From positions 22,506,001-22,570,000 of the forward strand of contig CM114272.1 of the NCBI GenBank assembly GCA_050084515.1: DNA of 64,000 bases, written 5' to 3'. Numbering within the stretch: position 1 is the first letter of the stretch; each line of letters opens with the position of its first letter. Below the pieces are notes generated by a model. That model was not told where the DNA came from. It searched no databases and saw only the letters and a program-made list of their open reading frames with translations. Below are positions 11,511 to 24,329 of this stretch, in pieces. Origin of the DNA: Blasia pusilla. Taxonomy: Eukaryota > Marchantiophyta > Marchantiopsida > Blasiales. A program made the translations under genes and the position numbers.

Positions 11511-12619
11511 CATCAACCTATCTTCCACGTGGCCAGGGAGAAGGGCTTAATTATGGACTTGGCGCCATAAGATGAATGGTAAGTGAACGCAGACTCGGGA
11601 AGAGGGAATTGGAGTAGGCGTGAGGGTATGTTGGCGCGCTCTTTGAAAGGAGCAAAACCTTTTTCGTGTGAAGAGTTCCAAAGACATGCGGGATCGAGGG
11701 CTTTGAGGTGTGCAAACATACGCATGGTAGAACCTTGAAGATGATCGAGGCGTCTCAAGAAGACATGAAGTGGGCGGAGGCGACAAGACAAGAAGGAGAG
11801 TCGGGCAAAAAGCGATGAAAGAGAAAGAAAGAGAGAGAGAGAGGACGTGAAACATTGGGCTTCTGGATGGGAGGACTCGCAAAGATTTTCGTATCCACAG
11901 GCACGAGGTGGCAATCGCTCGGCTCCATGTGTGTCGCTCTGCTTGTGTAAGCATGAAGGAGGAAGCTGCTGCTCTTTAGTCGCTGGAGGGGCTTCCGAAT
12001 GTACCATGAAGGATTCTATATTTCAGAATAGTCATACAGATTCTCTCAGATCCTCTTCCATTTAAATTCTCCTACGAATCTCCTCGCATGAGATCGTGAC
12101 AAGAGATTTGCCTCACGGGATTCCCTGTAACCATTGATCCATACGTATGGGATTCCCTTTCTTGAGGCAATCATATGTGATGTTGAATAGTTTAAATATG
12201 TGCATCTATGCTCTGGCGATCGGGTTGCTTGAGTCTCTACGATGTTTGCTCAGATATGCGAGATTTATGAGTTAGGTGTAGAGGCTCACTGGTTGAATGC
12301 CTAGTGATGTAGAGCTGTGTTGTGCTTAGTATTTGCAATGTCTGCTTGGTTGTGCTTGACCTATCAAATAGTGGAGGCAAGACGATAAAAAATTTTCTTG
12401 GTGCTGGATTGTTTGAGATACTCTGACTTATTGATTGATTCACACTCAGGATGGAAAAAAATTCCACAGCTTCAATTCTCTTCATTGAGATTATTCATGT
12501 GCAGCGGTTTTGATCGATTTTTGTTATGATTGTAAGAAAGTTTGGCCTTGAACTTGTCGGAGTTTGCAAAGATCATTCAAAACCCCATACCTATAAAGCT
12601 TTTCTATCATTGACTGTGG
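11511..12619. other. No supported gene
   Basis: A 164-codon ORF on the minus strand (11513-12007) overlaps other ORFs and is rich in Ser, Leu and Pro from a purine-rich tract. I do not think it is a gene. Confidence 0.4.
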
Positions 12620-14132
12620 ATCTTGTGAAACCTGTGCCCTAGTTGGATTGTGCTTGAGAGTAGAAAGGGTGTAGAGAGGGTTTAAACTACCTCCAACATC
12701 TACTTTACCTGATTGGGATCTTGAATGTATTGAACAATTCTGGTGTTAAGAACTTAGCAATATCACCTGTTTTTCTTGCTTTGTGTGTTTTGAATTTGGT
12801 GTAAGAGATCAAGACAGATAGAGATTGTGTATTCATTCAGTAGTGCTTGTTATAGCCTTCAAGCACCTTAAACCCTAAAATCTGGTTGGACAGTGCTTAA
12901 GAATAGGATGGGTGTAGAGAGAGGAAGAAGTAAAGACGGGCATGGTGTAGACTAAGCTATTGAATGTGTTCTACAATTCTCGTGCTAACAACAAAGCAAG
13001 ATCAACATATTTTTCTTTTCTTATGTGGAATTTTTTTCGAGAAAGACCAAGAGAATTTTTTTGTTTTCCCACCTTGTTTTTCTTACGGTTCAAGGGTGCC
13101 CCCATCTTAAACTTGAACTTCTGTTAGCTTCATCCCCACAAGCATTTTTTTAGTTCTACCTGTTCATGGTATAAGATGATGAAAGATAGGTCAAACACTT
13201 TCATAGCTTCCTCCGTGTCGTTCTGCTAAAGATGCTTGGAAACTAGTTTGATTATGGTGTTTTTGCTTTGTGTATTAAGAATTTTGTGCAAGAGACTAGG
13301 AGAAAGAGAGTATGTACTCATGAAGTAGTGTTTGTCATAGCCTTGCAACAACATACCCCGCGTCATGGTTGGATGGTGCTTGAGACTGGGAAGGGTATAG
13401 AAAGGGTTTTCGTGATCCTCCTACCCATGATTTCTGTGATTGGGATCCCTTATCAACATTACTTATCAATTCAACAGCTGTGGGCAATATATATAAGCTA
13501 TTGAATATGGGGAACATTTTTTGTGTTACCAACTTAATAATAGCAACATGTGTTCTTGCTTTGTCTGTTGTGAAATTTTTGTAGGAGAGAATGAGAGAGA
13601 AAAGAGTTGAATGTTAGTTCCCACAAATGCTTTCTCATTTTTCTCCCACAATTTGGGCTTTTGCAGAGGGCCTAGCTAGTTGCTTGATGTATCTCTTGAA
13701 CCTCAGTTTCTATCATGTTTCCTGATTTGTTTCTGGTATTACCAACTTAGATATGCCGATATATGTTCTTGGTCTGTGTTTTCTGAATTTTGTGCAGGAG
13801 ACCTAGAGAAAGAGAGACTATACTCATTCAATAGTGTCTATCAATAACTTGAGATTGGGAAGAGTATACATAGAGAGGGGGTTTAGTAAACTTGGTACCA
13901 TATACTTTATATGATTGGGATCTCCACTAAATATCAGTTCATCAGATTTGGGAAATTAATCTAGGCTATTGAATATGTTGAACACTTCTCATGTAACTAA
14001 CTTATCAATATCAACATATTTGTTTGATCACTAAGTTGTGATTTTTTTGAACAGTTTTGGTGTTGATCAGCATATGTTTTGAACAGGCTACTGAATGTGT
14101 TGAACAATTCTCGTGTTACCAACTTTGCAATA

Positions 14133-14774
14133 TGCCGTGCGCATACACATCGCTACACAACATACATCGCTGTCACCGAACACACACACAAACACGCACG
14201 ATCCCATGCTAATTCATGGCATCCAAACAACGAGACAAGAAGTACCAAATATCTCCAATAAAGTAAGATCCAATCTCTCTCTACACAATCTCACACCATA
14301 GCTCTCAAAGGTGTGCACTCTCTCTCATGTCAAACCAAACCTACTCTCCTAATGAGAGGCTTGGGTTACACTCACAAGGCAAGGGACCATAGCTCCGCCG
14401 TCTCATGCCAAGAGGTTCAACAAAGAGAGAATGAGCTCTCAAGCTCTCTCTCCTTGGGATATATACCCCTCCCCTCTCCCAAAGTCTCTCCATGGTAACC
14501 TATTCTCCCAAGTCACCTCTTTGGCTCTTGACCTAATGTAGGAGGTCAAGGGCCACTTACTAAAAATAGAAAGTCGATCATATACTCAAAATGATACTTA
14601 CCTAAAATAGTAAGTTCCTCAATATGGCTCCAAATGAGCCTAAACGAAGGGGAAACCTGCTCTCTCATGTTTCCCGGGGCCTCACCAGGTCATCTTCGAC
14701 CTCCTAGGCCTGTCCTCCACTACTCTTGAAGACGCTCTACTAGATCTCACCGATCTATTTTAAAGGACGTGACA
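14133..14774 (-). mobile_element. Solo LTR of the methyltransferase-bearing Ty3/gypsy family
   Basis: Read on the minus strand this 642-bp segment matches the 3' terminal repeat at 52585-53220 over its full length, from tgtcacgtc to the gcacggca end. It carries the same landmarks, including gagatctagtagagcg, ggcccttgacct, gttgaacctcttggcatgag and ttgtttggatgcc. The array repeat it sits in allows the empty site to be read: upstream ends gcaata, downstream begins aatatcaac, and other units read gcaatatcaac. Hence a 4-bp duplication, aata (14129-14132 and 14775-14778). Confidence 0.85.
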
Positions 14775-14971
14775 AATATCAACATATGCTCTTGCTTTGT
14801 GTGTTGTGAACTTTGCACAAGAGATCAAGTCATGACTAGAGGTTTCATCCCCATTGTTACACAAGGTGCAAGATTTTAGTTGTGTTCTTGTCTTGATTTT
14901 CGTAGGCTTTAAGGGGATTACCCCTGTCCTAAACTTGAACTTGAGTCGGGTTCCCAAGCAAGAGATTATAC

Positions 14972-15077
<106 letters not shown>

Positions 15078-15614
15078 ACATTAAGTAGTGTCTATCTTAG
15101 CCTTGCGACCATAGACCCCGCGCCCTGGTTGGACGGTGCTTGAGATTGAGATGGATGTAGAGATAGGAACAAGTGAAGAAGGTACCATATGTGAGGAGGG
15201 AGACACTCTCATATGGTGTAAGTGCTGACCAAACAATGTGTTGGTGCGGAGCTTCCAAGTGTCAACCAAGAAAATCTTCACCACACCATCTACTTTACAT
15301 GATTGGGATCCCCAATAGAGATTACTTACCAGTGCATGAGCTTTGGGCAATAAATCAAGGCTACTGAATGTGTTGAACAATTTTCGTGTTACTAGATTAG
15401 CAATTTCAGCATATGCTCTTGCTTTATGTGTTGTAAATTTTGACTAGGAGAGCAAGTAATGACTAGAGGTTTCATCCCCATCGTCACACAAGGCGCAAGA
15501 GTTTAGTTGTGTTCCCATCTTGCTTTTCTTATGGTTCAAGGGGATTGCCCTCGTCCTGAACTTGAACTTGAGCCAGGTTCCCAAGCAAGGGGTTCCCCGC
15601 AAATAGTTCTTCAG

Positions 15615-16122
15615 TTCTGCCTATGTCAAGGGTATCCATATTCTCCGATGTGCACATGGTCGAGAACGAACAACCACACATGATGTCATTAGAGAGGCGG
15701 TAACATCGGTAGCTCATACTGTAGGATACACCGTTGGGCAAGAGCAGCTCCATATCCTACCTTCAACCACACAAGCAACCTCTTGTCGGAGAGTTGATTT
15801 TGTTATGTTTCGAGATGGATTCCGGACACTAGGTGATGTGATGGTTGTTGATCCGACACGTTATGACTTGGTGTGTCGAGTCGCACATACTAAAGGTTCG
15901 ACAATTGAAGCTATAGAAAAAATCAAGGAGTTAAGTTATGATGTGAGACATTCAACTGATGAATTTATTCCTTTTGCAGTGGAAGTATTCGGTCATTTGC
16001 ATGTGTCTTTTGATATTCTCCTGAAAACATGTGCTCACTACTCCCTTGAGAATCATCATCTTGCCCCTTCCCGTAGTTTTTCTCTCTCTGTAGTTACTAC
16101 TTATTTTTGGAAATGCCTCTGA
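15615..16122 (+). pseudogene. 3' end of an R2-like non-LTR retrotransposon (CCHC finger and restriction-like endonuclease)
   Basis: A single frame runs from about 15631 to the stop at 16120, with no obvious start codon of its own. It begins with HILRCAHGRERTTTHD, the C-terminal part of a Cys-His finger. It continues to RRVDFVM, LGDVMVVDPTR and DEFIPFAVEVFG. The pattern R-x-D, about 10-15 residues, then DV-x-V-x-DP is what I know from the restriction-like endonuclease that follows the reverse transcriptase in R2/CRE-type elements of green plants and algae. Reverse transcriptase is absent, so this is a 5'-truncated copy, as is usual for target-primed insertion. It complements the reverse-transcriptase-only remnant at 37.4-39.9 kb. 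Confidence 0.6.
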
Positions 16123-17039
16123 GTGGACTTACAACATGCACAAGCTTTGGCATTGATACATCATATGGAGGTGGTGGGGGGTCGCCGCCTTGTCGTCCAT
16201 TCATGTTTGACCAACCACTAATATCAATCGTGTAACTCACTGAGTTGGTGTTTGCATTAGCTAGTCGCCATTGTCTTTTTCATTCCATTATGCTCTTTTT
16301 TTCTCTTTTGAAATGTTATTACCTTTCCTTGTCCTCTTTTGAGATTTATTTTTATAATAATAGATAGAGGATAGATGATATATGATATGTATACATTTAA
16401 ACGATTTGTGGATCGAATAATCCAACTAGGCTCGGGTCCGATGCCACGGAATGAGCATTCTGCCTTCTCAAATCCCCCGAACCTGGGAGCCTTCAAATCC
16501 CGTACGATCTTGGTGTGGTCCAATCGTACCGCTGTGGTTGAGACCTTTTTTACAGCTACATGACAAATATTCTATCGCCTGGAACTAGGAGGAGGAATTC
16601 GAGAGCGACACGTGTAGAGAGGGAGGATGTATTCCCCCAAATCTGGATTGGATCTAACCGTAGTCAAGATTCAGGTGCACCAGGGTTGTGGTCGGGTTAG
16701 GGTTAAGAGAGCAGGTGAGGCAAACGTTCACGCTTCACAGGGATTCTCCCCTCCAGAGTTCACACTCTCGAAGACTGAAGCAGCCGAGAAATGAGCCGCA
16801 GTGGAAGAAGGCGATGAGAGTGAGTAAACGAAGTCGGGCAACAGTTGGTGTTTTGGCTTGTGGATTTGATAGGGAAATCTACGTCGGGGTGCCGGTTTGA
16901 CCTTCAGGATTGTCAAACATGGCCCAATCAGCTGCGTGAAGTGAGGCGGAAGAATATTGGGGCCGAGCAGTAGAGTGGATGCCGTCGGACTAGGGGAGAG
17001 TACGGGTGCATGAAGTGAGAAATCGCAAGTTTGGACGGG
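16123..17039. other. Upstream region of the Rho-N gene
   Basis: About 900 bp with only short ORFs, including a 132-codon minus-strand ORF at 16728-17126 that I regard as a shadow. It presumably holds the promoter and leader of the gene starting at 17040. I see no clear TATA box. Confidence 0.35.
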
Positions 17040-20000
17040 ATGATGCAAGCGGCGGTTTCGGCGCACGGGTTCCTCTTCACACCACGTCCAGCGCAGTCTG
17101 CTGGAGGAGTAGAAGGTGCGAGCCATGCTATGAAAAATGTGTCCACTGTTCGACGATCGAAGAAGAATCGTCTAGTGATCGGCGTGCTACCTCAGAATCA
17201 GTCGATTAATCGAGCTTCTGCATCAACAAATGAAGAAGCCGATATTATCTCCGTGCAAGGTATTTTACTGTAACTCGGTTGATGGGTAGTAGGTTCCACA
17301 GAAGAACTATGCACTCTACCTGAGCTGAGTATCGGAAACGTCTTCTGTGAGTTCTTCAGTTTTCCTGTCTGCACCTACGCCAGAATGAGATGGGACAAGA
17401 CTGCAGTGCTTCATCACGAGTTTCTAGATGTATGTAGAAAGCTTAGAATTGGGCTCTGGGGTTTCTCTACAGTCGTTTCCTTCACACATTTGGTTGGTGC
17501 CCCAGTGTTGTGTGAAACTCATGGTCCGTCACTAGACAACGTCCACTTTAGTCACAAGCTTTCTCTTAGGAATCAGACCATCAGCGTGTCGCCATCACGT
17601 CTTAGAGCAGATTTGAGAGAAGTGAGAGAGTAAGGGGTAACTTTTCTTTGGGTTCGTAGAATTCTCTTCACTTACTGTCGTAGTTTTTTGTTTTCTTCTC
17701 GTGACTTGCTGTTTTCGTTCTGTCTTCTGTCTAAGCACAACAGAGGAAGGGAGAAAAGTGAATTGGATCATCCTCAGTCGAAAGATGTGCGCTAAGTAGG
17801 CCCGCGTAGGGGAGCACCACCAGAGCTCCTGCAGAGTATGAGAAATCAGATCCGTATATAGGAATAACTGCTACGTGATCAGGATATTTGCACGAAGGGA
17901 TATTGTGTATACAGCGTATTCTAGATTCCCAGATACTCTACTTTCTGTCCACAGATGTATAGCTCCGTCCCAATTTCCTTAGTCATCTTACATGTGCAAC
18001 AGTTTAAGAAGATATGAAGTGGGTAGAAGTTTAATTTTCCACGGGTTACACGTAGGGAGTCCAAGCAATTTATCAAAGTGCTTAGTACGCTTCCACGATA
18101 GATGATTTGCAATCTCGGAGGAGAAGAAACAGTGGCGGAGTGCCGAGGTTTTAGCATGTACAGCTAATGTACAGTTACGGTGACACCCATCAGCGGAAAG
18201 ACACTCATCTTCTGTAGCCAATATTATATTTCCCAGTAGAGGACGGTGACTACCGCCAGGCTCATTCATGTTGGTGTTCACTGCTCGCCGCACGTCCTTA
18301 AAGCATCGATCATTGTCTTGCTTCTTCACAATGGCTAGCACCGAGATAAGCCATGGAGCACTCTACTTTACCGAGGGTACGAGCGTGAAGGATCACGTCT
18401 GCCCAGGAACTTGTTTAATCGTTCCGCGACCGATGTCTGCCAGGCGTCAGAGTCGATAGTGAGGAAACTACTCTGGAACGGAGTCCGTAGTCTGCTGTCT
18501 TCGTTCTCCTCTGACCACGTTCTCCTGGGCATTTGTATTAGGGTAATTCCTTCCTCTTGGTCGTCTCTCCCTTCCACTTCTATACTTTGCTCCCGGGTCT
18601 CTCAATTCAAGAAGGTCGTAACCAGGCTATGGTAATTGACTCGAAACCAGGCCAGTAAACATTTACGGAATGGGCTTCTTAGGGTTTTGGTCAGCAGGCT
18701 CTGTTTCGTATATTTGGTTACGTAGGCTAAAGCTTCTCTGTGCTCTGATGGATTGTATAGGTTGTGATAGAGCTCCTCGCATGAAACGCAGGGGGTTAGA
18801 GTTCCTTGCATGTTTTTTCGGTAACTGAGGTAGCAATTTTTCATGCAGCTTTTGGGACTGGCAGAACTTGCAGATGGGAGCGTGATCTACGTGTTTGGAG
18901 CGTCAGTAAAAGAGGAGTCTACATCTTCTGGAAGTACAATGGATTCCGCAGTGGGTGCTTTACCGCATGTGGCTAGTGGTTCTAGTCATGTTCCAAGACG
19001 CTGGACATCTGAATTTCAGAAGAAGTCCCCTATTCGGGTTTCCGCCACTGGAAGGAGACGTCGGACAAGTGCAGAAGAGGTTCTAAGGATGGACGTTGGT
19101 TCCCCTACAACAGCTTCAGTGCCTGGACAAGAACAAGTAACATGGTTTGACGAAGCCCAGAGAATTAAAGGCGATGGAGACAGTGCAGGTGTTTCTGGCA
19201 AAAGATTGGGGGTTCCTAGAAGGTTTCCGTCATTCTTTTTGAAGAAATCTCCTATTCCAGAGTCGGTTAGAAAGGTTGTTCGGTTGGTTTGGCGCCCAGA
19301 AGCTGCACGATCTTCAGAGAACCATTTAAAGGAGAATGATTGGGTTGAACCTGCCATGGCTAATTTTGAATCCACAAGCAAGCCTCACCAGCTCTTTGGC
19401 GTTCAGAAGTCTCCCAGTGCCACACAAGAAACAGTAGTTCACCGCCATCAAGACTGGATGTACAATCCAGCACAAGGAACTCCCATTGCTGCAATGGCTA
19501 AACGAACCAGTCCCCAGGAGTCTGGGAGAGAGAATGGAGATTCATCTGGGCGCTCCAAGTCAAGACCTGATTTCACCCAAACGAACAAAAGCCAAAGGTC
19601 TTCTGGTGCCAATGTTCCAGAACGAAGGCAGGAGGGAAATACTCTATCTTTTTCTGGGTCTGGATCCTATGGTGCAGGTGGAAGCCTTTCATCCAAGGTG
19701 AAGAGTGCATCACTAGAGGGAAAGGATTCTTTCTCACACGGTAAGGAGTCGCCACTGAAGGCTGAAAGTAAGCCCCGAAAGGTGAGCCCATCTCCGCCAG
19801 ACAAGGAACTGGATAAGAATTCAAGGCCATTGCGGCCAAAGTCTATGTATGTGAAAGTGTCACCAATACCTCCTCCGGGTATACCAAATAGTTCACTTGT
19901 CAACAGCCAAGTTGAACCAGAGGCAGTGAAGACTGAGACTGAGACAAAAGAAGGAAGTGTGCTGGTGCAGTCACCATTGAGAAGAAAGTCTAAATTTGTG

Positions 20001-20552
20001 AAAAAGTCACCTGTGCCATCAAAACGCAGCGCCCGAGCAGTTTCAGTGGAAGGGGTTGCCACAAACGGAGCAAAGAGGCTAGACACGGAAGGTGGAACTG
20101 AGACTCTGCAGTTACAAGTGTTGCCTCTTGAAGATAAAGCTGTGTCAAGATCGCGGGACTTTTCATCAGAGAGTACTGCACATGAGACAAGTCCTGGCTC
20201 TTTGATCGCAAAGGAAGCCACTGCCCAAGAGGGACCTCAGACAGCTGCAGAGCCAGCTCCTTTGTCTACTACAGGAGTAACACTTGCAGATATTGACAAA
20301 AGCACTGCAGCTACTACAGCTACACCAAAAGATTCTCAGATGACTACCAATGTTAAGGGCAAGGATTTGGCAACCTCAGATAGTTTAGAGATTATATCTG
20401 GTGAGGGCAGTGATGAAAAGATTGGAGGTGTCGAGGATCTTAATTCTTACAAACTGGCAGATCTTAAGACCCTGGCTAAAAGTAGAGGTCTGAAAGGGTA
20501 TTCTAAACTTAAGAAAGGGGACTTGATTGAGCTGTTACGATCTTCGGAGTAG
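17040..20552 (+). CDS. RHON1-like Rho-N domain protein, probably plastid-targeted (2 exons)
   Basis: Proposed exons are 17040-17259 and 18865-20552 (635 aa). Exon 1 begins MMQAAVSAHG and is rich in Ala, Ser, Arg and Gln with few acids at first, like a chloroplast transit peptide; it ends at caag|gtattt in phase 1. The second exon is open from 18843. The acceptor ggcag|aac keeps the frame; cttgcag|atg three codons on would also fit. The long middle is low in order, with repeated KKSPIP/KKSPVP-type motifs. The last 45 residues hold YKLADLKTLAKSRGLKGYS and KKGDLIELL, a Rho termination factor N-terminal (Rho-N/SAP-like) domain. In Arabidopsis the RHON1 family works with RNase E on plastid transcripts. 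The Rho-N exon is secure. The first exon and intron (1605 bp) are my prediction, and RHON1 identity is likely rather than proven. Confidence 0.65.
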
Positions 20553-23500
20553 ACAGAAAGAGGGACATCAGCTTCGTCATTGCAAGTGATTTTTTCCCTC
20601 CTTCTTGTGTACCAGTATTTTGAGTGATCGAGGATTCTCTAGGAAGGTAAGCAGGAATCATACGTAGCTGGAATTATTTCCATCCTGCAAATTGTTCATT
20701 TTGGGTGCAGAGTGTTTCAGAGTTTAAGAATGGTTGAGAGCTGTGCAGTGAGGACCCCAAGTTTGCTGTACTGAATCACCTTCACTTTGTACAGGAGGCG
20801 TGAACATAAAGTTAACTGTTAGCATGTGTTCTGGGGAGTAGTTTTGCTTGTGCAGTGTTTCGATTGGTTCCCTGTTCCGATGTTTGATCTAGATTTCAGT
20901 CCTATGCCGGGGTTACTTGAGTATTGCCTGCGACTTAGGATTTATCAAAACTCTTGCTCTTTGCTTTCATTGTGCTAAGCCAAAGCATACATCTGTACAT
21001 GGCTGATGTGTTAGCTTTCAGATTGGTCTCCTCACATCACATATGTCCAGCGGAATGTCTGGAATGTCGCCAGCCCAAATTCTGTCTTTCCCACTTGAAT
21101 CGGAACTAGATTACGACAATCAGCCGAGTGAGCCTAGATAGCTACGGAATTGTGGATTTTCAGTAAACCTGGCGCTGTTTTGGTCGTAAAGGGGCTTGTC
21201 CAACAGCAGAAATCTGTGAAATCGCCACTAGGTCATGAGGTCAAAGTTATGAGTTGAATGGGGGGAATCTTCTTACGTATGTCGATAGAGGTTTAGCTCC
21301 CTGGAAAGCTGATATTTCTCTCTCTTGGACCGAAGCTGTTAACAAGTGAAACTGGATCACTGCATTATGCTTCATTCCGCACACATCCTTTCTGAAACGT
21401 CGAGGGACCACGCCCACCAAATCGTTCTCTTTTCCTGAATATATTTCGCACTGACATGGTACGTTATCTTCTTCCTTTTCGGTCAAATGCTTCTGGTGCA
21501 CCAGAAGCATTTTAAGGAGACTGCATGGTCGTGAGGTTTCGTTGCGGAGGTAGTTGCCAGGGAGTGAGTCATGTGTCCTGTCTGTAATTTGGTAGAACGC
21601 AAATTTTCTGGGAGCGGTAGTATACGTTGTCCTAGCAACCCACACAGAGGCAAATTTCGTAGTATACGGTAAGGTGTAAGATGCCGGAAGAGCTTCGCTA
21701 AACTCTGAGTGGCTCGATTTACTGAACATGTGATGGTTTAGGTCGCTTGCTTGGATTTTAGTTGATCCTCGATCTTATTCGTCTCGATAATCTGTTGTGC
21801 ACGGGATGGTCGTGCAATTTTCGATTCTTATCTGCATATATACGGCTCTTGGGATGCCTAGCGAAAGGGATTCCATGCGATGTCTTCTCGTGGGGTTTCC
21901 CTTTCTAAGTTGGTGCGGAGCGTTTCCGCACACTTAACTCTGGAGCCAGAATCGGTGTACAGAATCGCTCTTTTCCCATGTAAAGAAGAGTCTACCATAG
22001 CGCAGCTCTTTATGTTCCACGTGCTTGCCACGGATGTGCAACGCGACGAGTGCAAGCACGTCTCATGAGATATACTATGTATCCGCGTCCTTGGGCAGGA
22101 GAAGCCAAAGTTCCATCTTCGTTTAGAACTCGGGATGCGTCCAACGGCAGATGGATCTCAACCCTGGTCAAGCCGGTTGAGATTACAGATGGTACATGGA
22201 GCCGTTGCCGGTACATATTTTGGGCTGCCACTTTAGGAAAATTCCCAAGAAGGCTGGAAGGTGGTGGATAGTGGGCATGGTGAGGAGGATGTCCAATTGC
22301 ATCTTCCCAGAGTGGTGCTCCTCTAAGCTCTTGCCCCATTTCACGAGTGGTCAGTAGCCTTCTGCGGAGTTCCTTGTTTAGAAACTCAAACAAAGTGAAC
22401 AGAAATGGAAGTTGGCGTAAAGGGAAGTTGGCATTAAGTGGAAAGTAAAGTTGGCATTAAATTGAAGCCGGGTTGCAGTGCGTGTAGCAGAGAATTTTCT
22501 CTATAGGATTTTTCCAAGGTGAGCGGAGGGAGTGGAGGGCGTTTCTGAGCTTTTGTCAGTTTGGCAGATGTTTTCTTGGAGCCAGCGGAAATGTGACGAA
22601 ACCGAGTACCACCGACAGGCCTCTTAACTCCGATGGGAAGTCGCCTTCAACGAGGGAAAGACTCGTTACCATGTGAGTCCTGAGGAGATTCCAAAGGATC
22701 GATGGATCATGTTTAGGAGCGTAGCCCTCAGGAGTGGTAGACTAACGGTGATGAGCGATGAAATCTGTCAGAAACAATCGCAGAAAACTGTAAAAGGCAA
22801 GCACAGAAAACTGTCAGTGACAATCACAGTAGGTATTACCGCTGAGCAAGGATGAGCCAACAGAACTATTAATCTTCCATTAGCACGATATCTACCGGTA
22901 GATCGAAAACCGTTGGAAAAGTGAGGCAATCACAGATGCATGCGAAAAATCTCGGGCAATTCTTCAACGGGTCCGATCAAGTGAAGAAACGGTCATGGAT
23001 AGGAAGAGAGCATCCATCACCTTTACTGAAGCACGAAGTCTGTCAACGCAAAGCGAGATGGCATCATCCTCGCCGACTGAAGGCTGACCACGCCAACTCT
23101 CGTACACACCTCCAAGGTCAGACCTGGAGCGTGGATTTTGTGATTTCTTTTCTTACTTTGCTTTTCCATGATGGGCTATTCCCATATGTTATTTTAGGAA
23201 TACTTACCTAACCAAGTGATGGTGATACCGATTTTCGAGAACTAGACAGGTAGATCCGGCCAAAAGACCGCACTGTACCTATGAAGTTTCGTTGCACTGG
23301 ACTTCGCTGGGCCCAACCAAATTCATGTGTCTGGGCGGTGTTGACGTAAGCACTAGCCTCCCATAGGAGACCTTAAGTACTGGTCTGGTACTATACGATC
23401 AGACGAAAGCAGCTTTCTAGTAAAAGTCTTGGATCAGCCTCTCCATTAAATAGTCTAAGATCCTGACCACCTACTCGAAATGCTCCAGCATGACTGCGTT

Positions 23501-23681
23501 CGCAGTCATCCCTAATGCAAGCATCTGCGTTCTTGAATTAATACAATTTTTCGATGGTGGAGTTGAGTCGAATCCGGGTTGAAGACTCGTGGAAGTTCTG
23601 ATTCAGCGGCCAGTCCCTTCTACGGTCGGATCTTGGGTGGCTTCATTCGACAGCAGTAGCGGCTGCGGACCAAATCTTATT
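20553..23681. other. 3' flank of the Rho-N gene and unassigned DNA
   Basis: The first 300 bp after the stop probably contain the 3' UTR. Beyond that there are only mid-sized overlapping ORFs (for example 21247-21729 and 22010-22393, both minus) with no motif I recognise. No repeat family was seen except the palindrome at 21485. Confidence 0.4.
21485..21512. repeat. Perfect 28-bp palindrome
   Basis: aaatgcttctggtg is followed directly by its exact inverse complement with no spacer. It could be a dimeric protein-binding site or a cruciform. It has no obvious gene partner. Confidence 0.8.
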
Positions 23682-24329
23682 TCATTCGTGCGAAAGAATC
23701 TGGGAGTTCAAATTAATCCACATTCTATGTCCTAGCACTATTTCATAGCTCGGGGTCTGCTGTACTTCATTTGGGCAACCTCCAAGTTTGAAGCCAGAGG
23801 CAGAGATGATCCACGCACTGTGAACCGTGCATGTCAGCTCTGAATCCAAGTCGGACACACCCCCTGGATATTTCACGATCTGCAACAGCTGTTTTGTGGG
23901 AGGAACAAAGATTCGGATTGAACCAACAGGAATCTTCGCAGGATCGGCCGGAAAATCTGCATTCGATATGGATAACCTTAACGGAATTGGATGCACTCCC
24001 AGCATAGCGTGCACACCAAGACGTTCTCCAACGACGGAGGTCGATGGTTGAGAATCTAGCCAAGGTTCACTGTCGTAGGAATCGTTTATATCTCCCATGA
24101 TCTCACATGCTCCACAGTCCAAAGATCCATGTATTGAGACTCGGATTCTCGATCTGATGATCTCACCTTGAGGTCCTGAGGTGTCACTACAATTTGAGCA
24201 CGCGGAGATTTCGGAACCGTGAGGGAAACAGAAAATGGGCAAGTTTCCTATTTTACTAGATGTGAGACCCCCTTCCTTAAGCCTAAGATAAATCACACCC
24301 GAGAAAATTCGAATGGGAGAAACCATCAA
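23682..24329 (-). CDS. Hypothetical ORF, 215 aa, unrecognised
   Basis: The longest unassigned ORF in the window. It has normal amino-acid variety and a cluster of cysteines (ACSNCSD near residue 41 and CGAC near residue 73), but no family I recognise and no clear transmembrane segment. It starts 67 bp from the start of a divergent ORF on the other strand. A chance ORF in this roughly 47% GC region cannot be excluded. Confidence 0.22.
   Translation of the reverse strand: MMVSPIRIFSGVIYLRLKEGGLTSSKIGNLPIFCFPHGSEISACSNCSDTSGPQGEIIRSRIRVSIHGSLDCGACEIMGDINDSYDSEPWLDSQPSTSVVGERLGVHAMLGVHPIPLRLSISNADFPADPAKIPVGSIRIFVPPTKQLLQIVKYPGGVSDLDSELTCTVHSAWIISASGFKLGGCPNEVQQTPSYEIVLGHRMWINLNSQILSHE

Noticed and set aside
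11513-12007. 164-codon minus-strand ORF
   Set aside because: Ser/Leu/Pro-rich with a homopolymer-like stretch from a GA-rich tract. Two frames are open at once, and no motif is present.
17385-17633. Extra exon of the Rho-N gene (82-codon ORF)
   Set aside because: It lies in the predicted intron, has no obvious phase-compatible splice sites that I could support, and its content is not informative.
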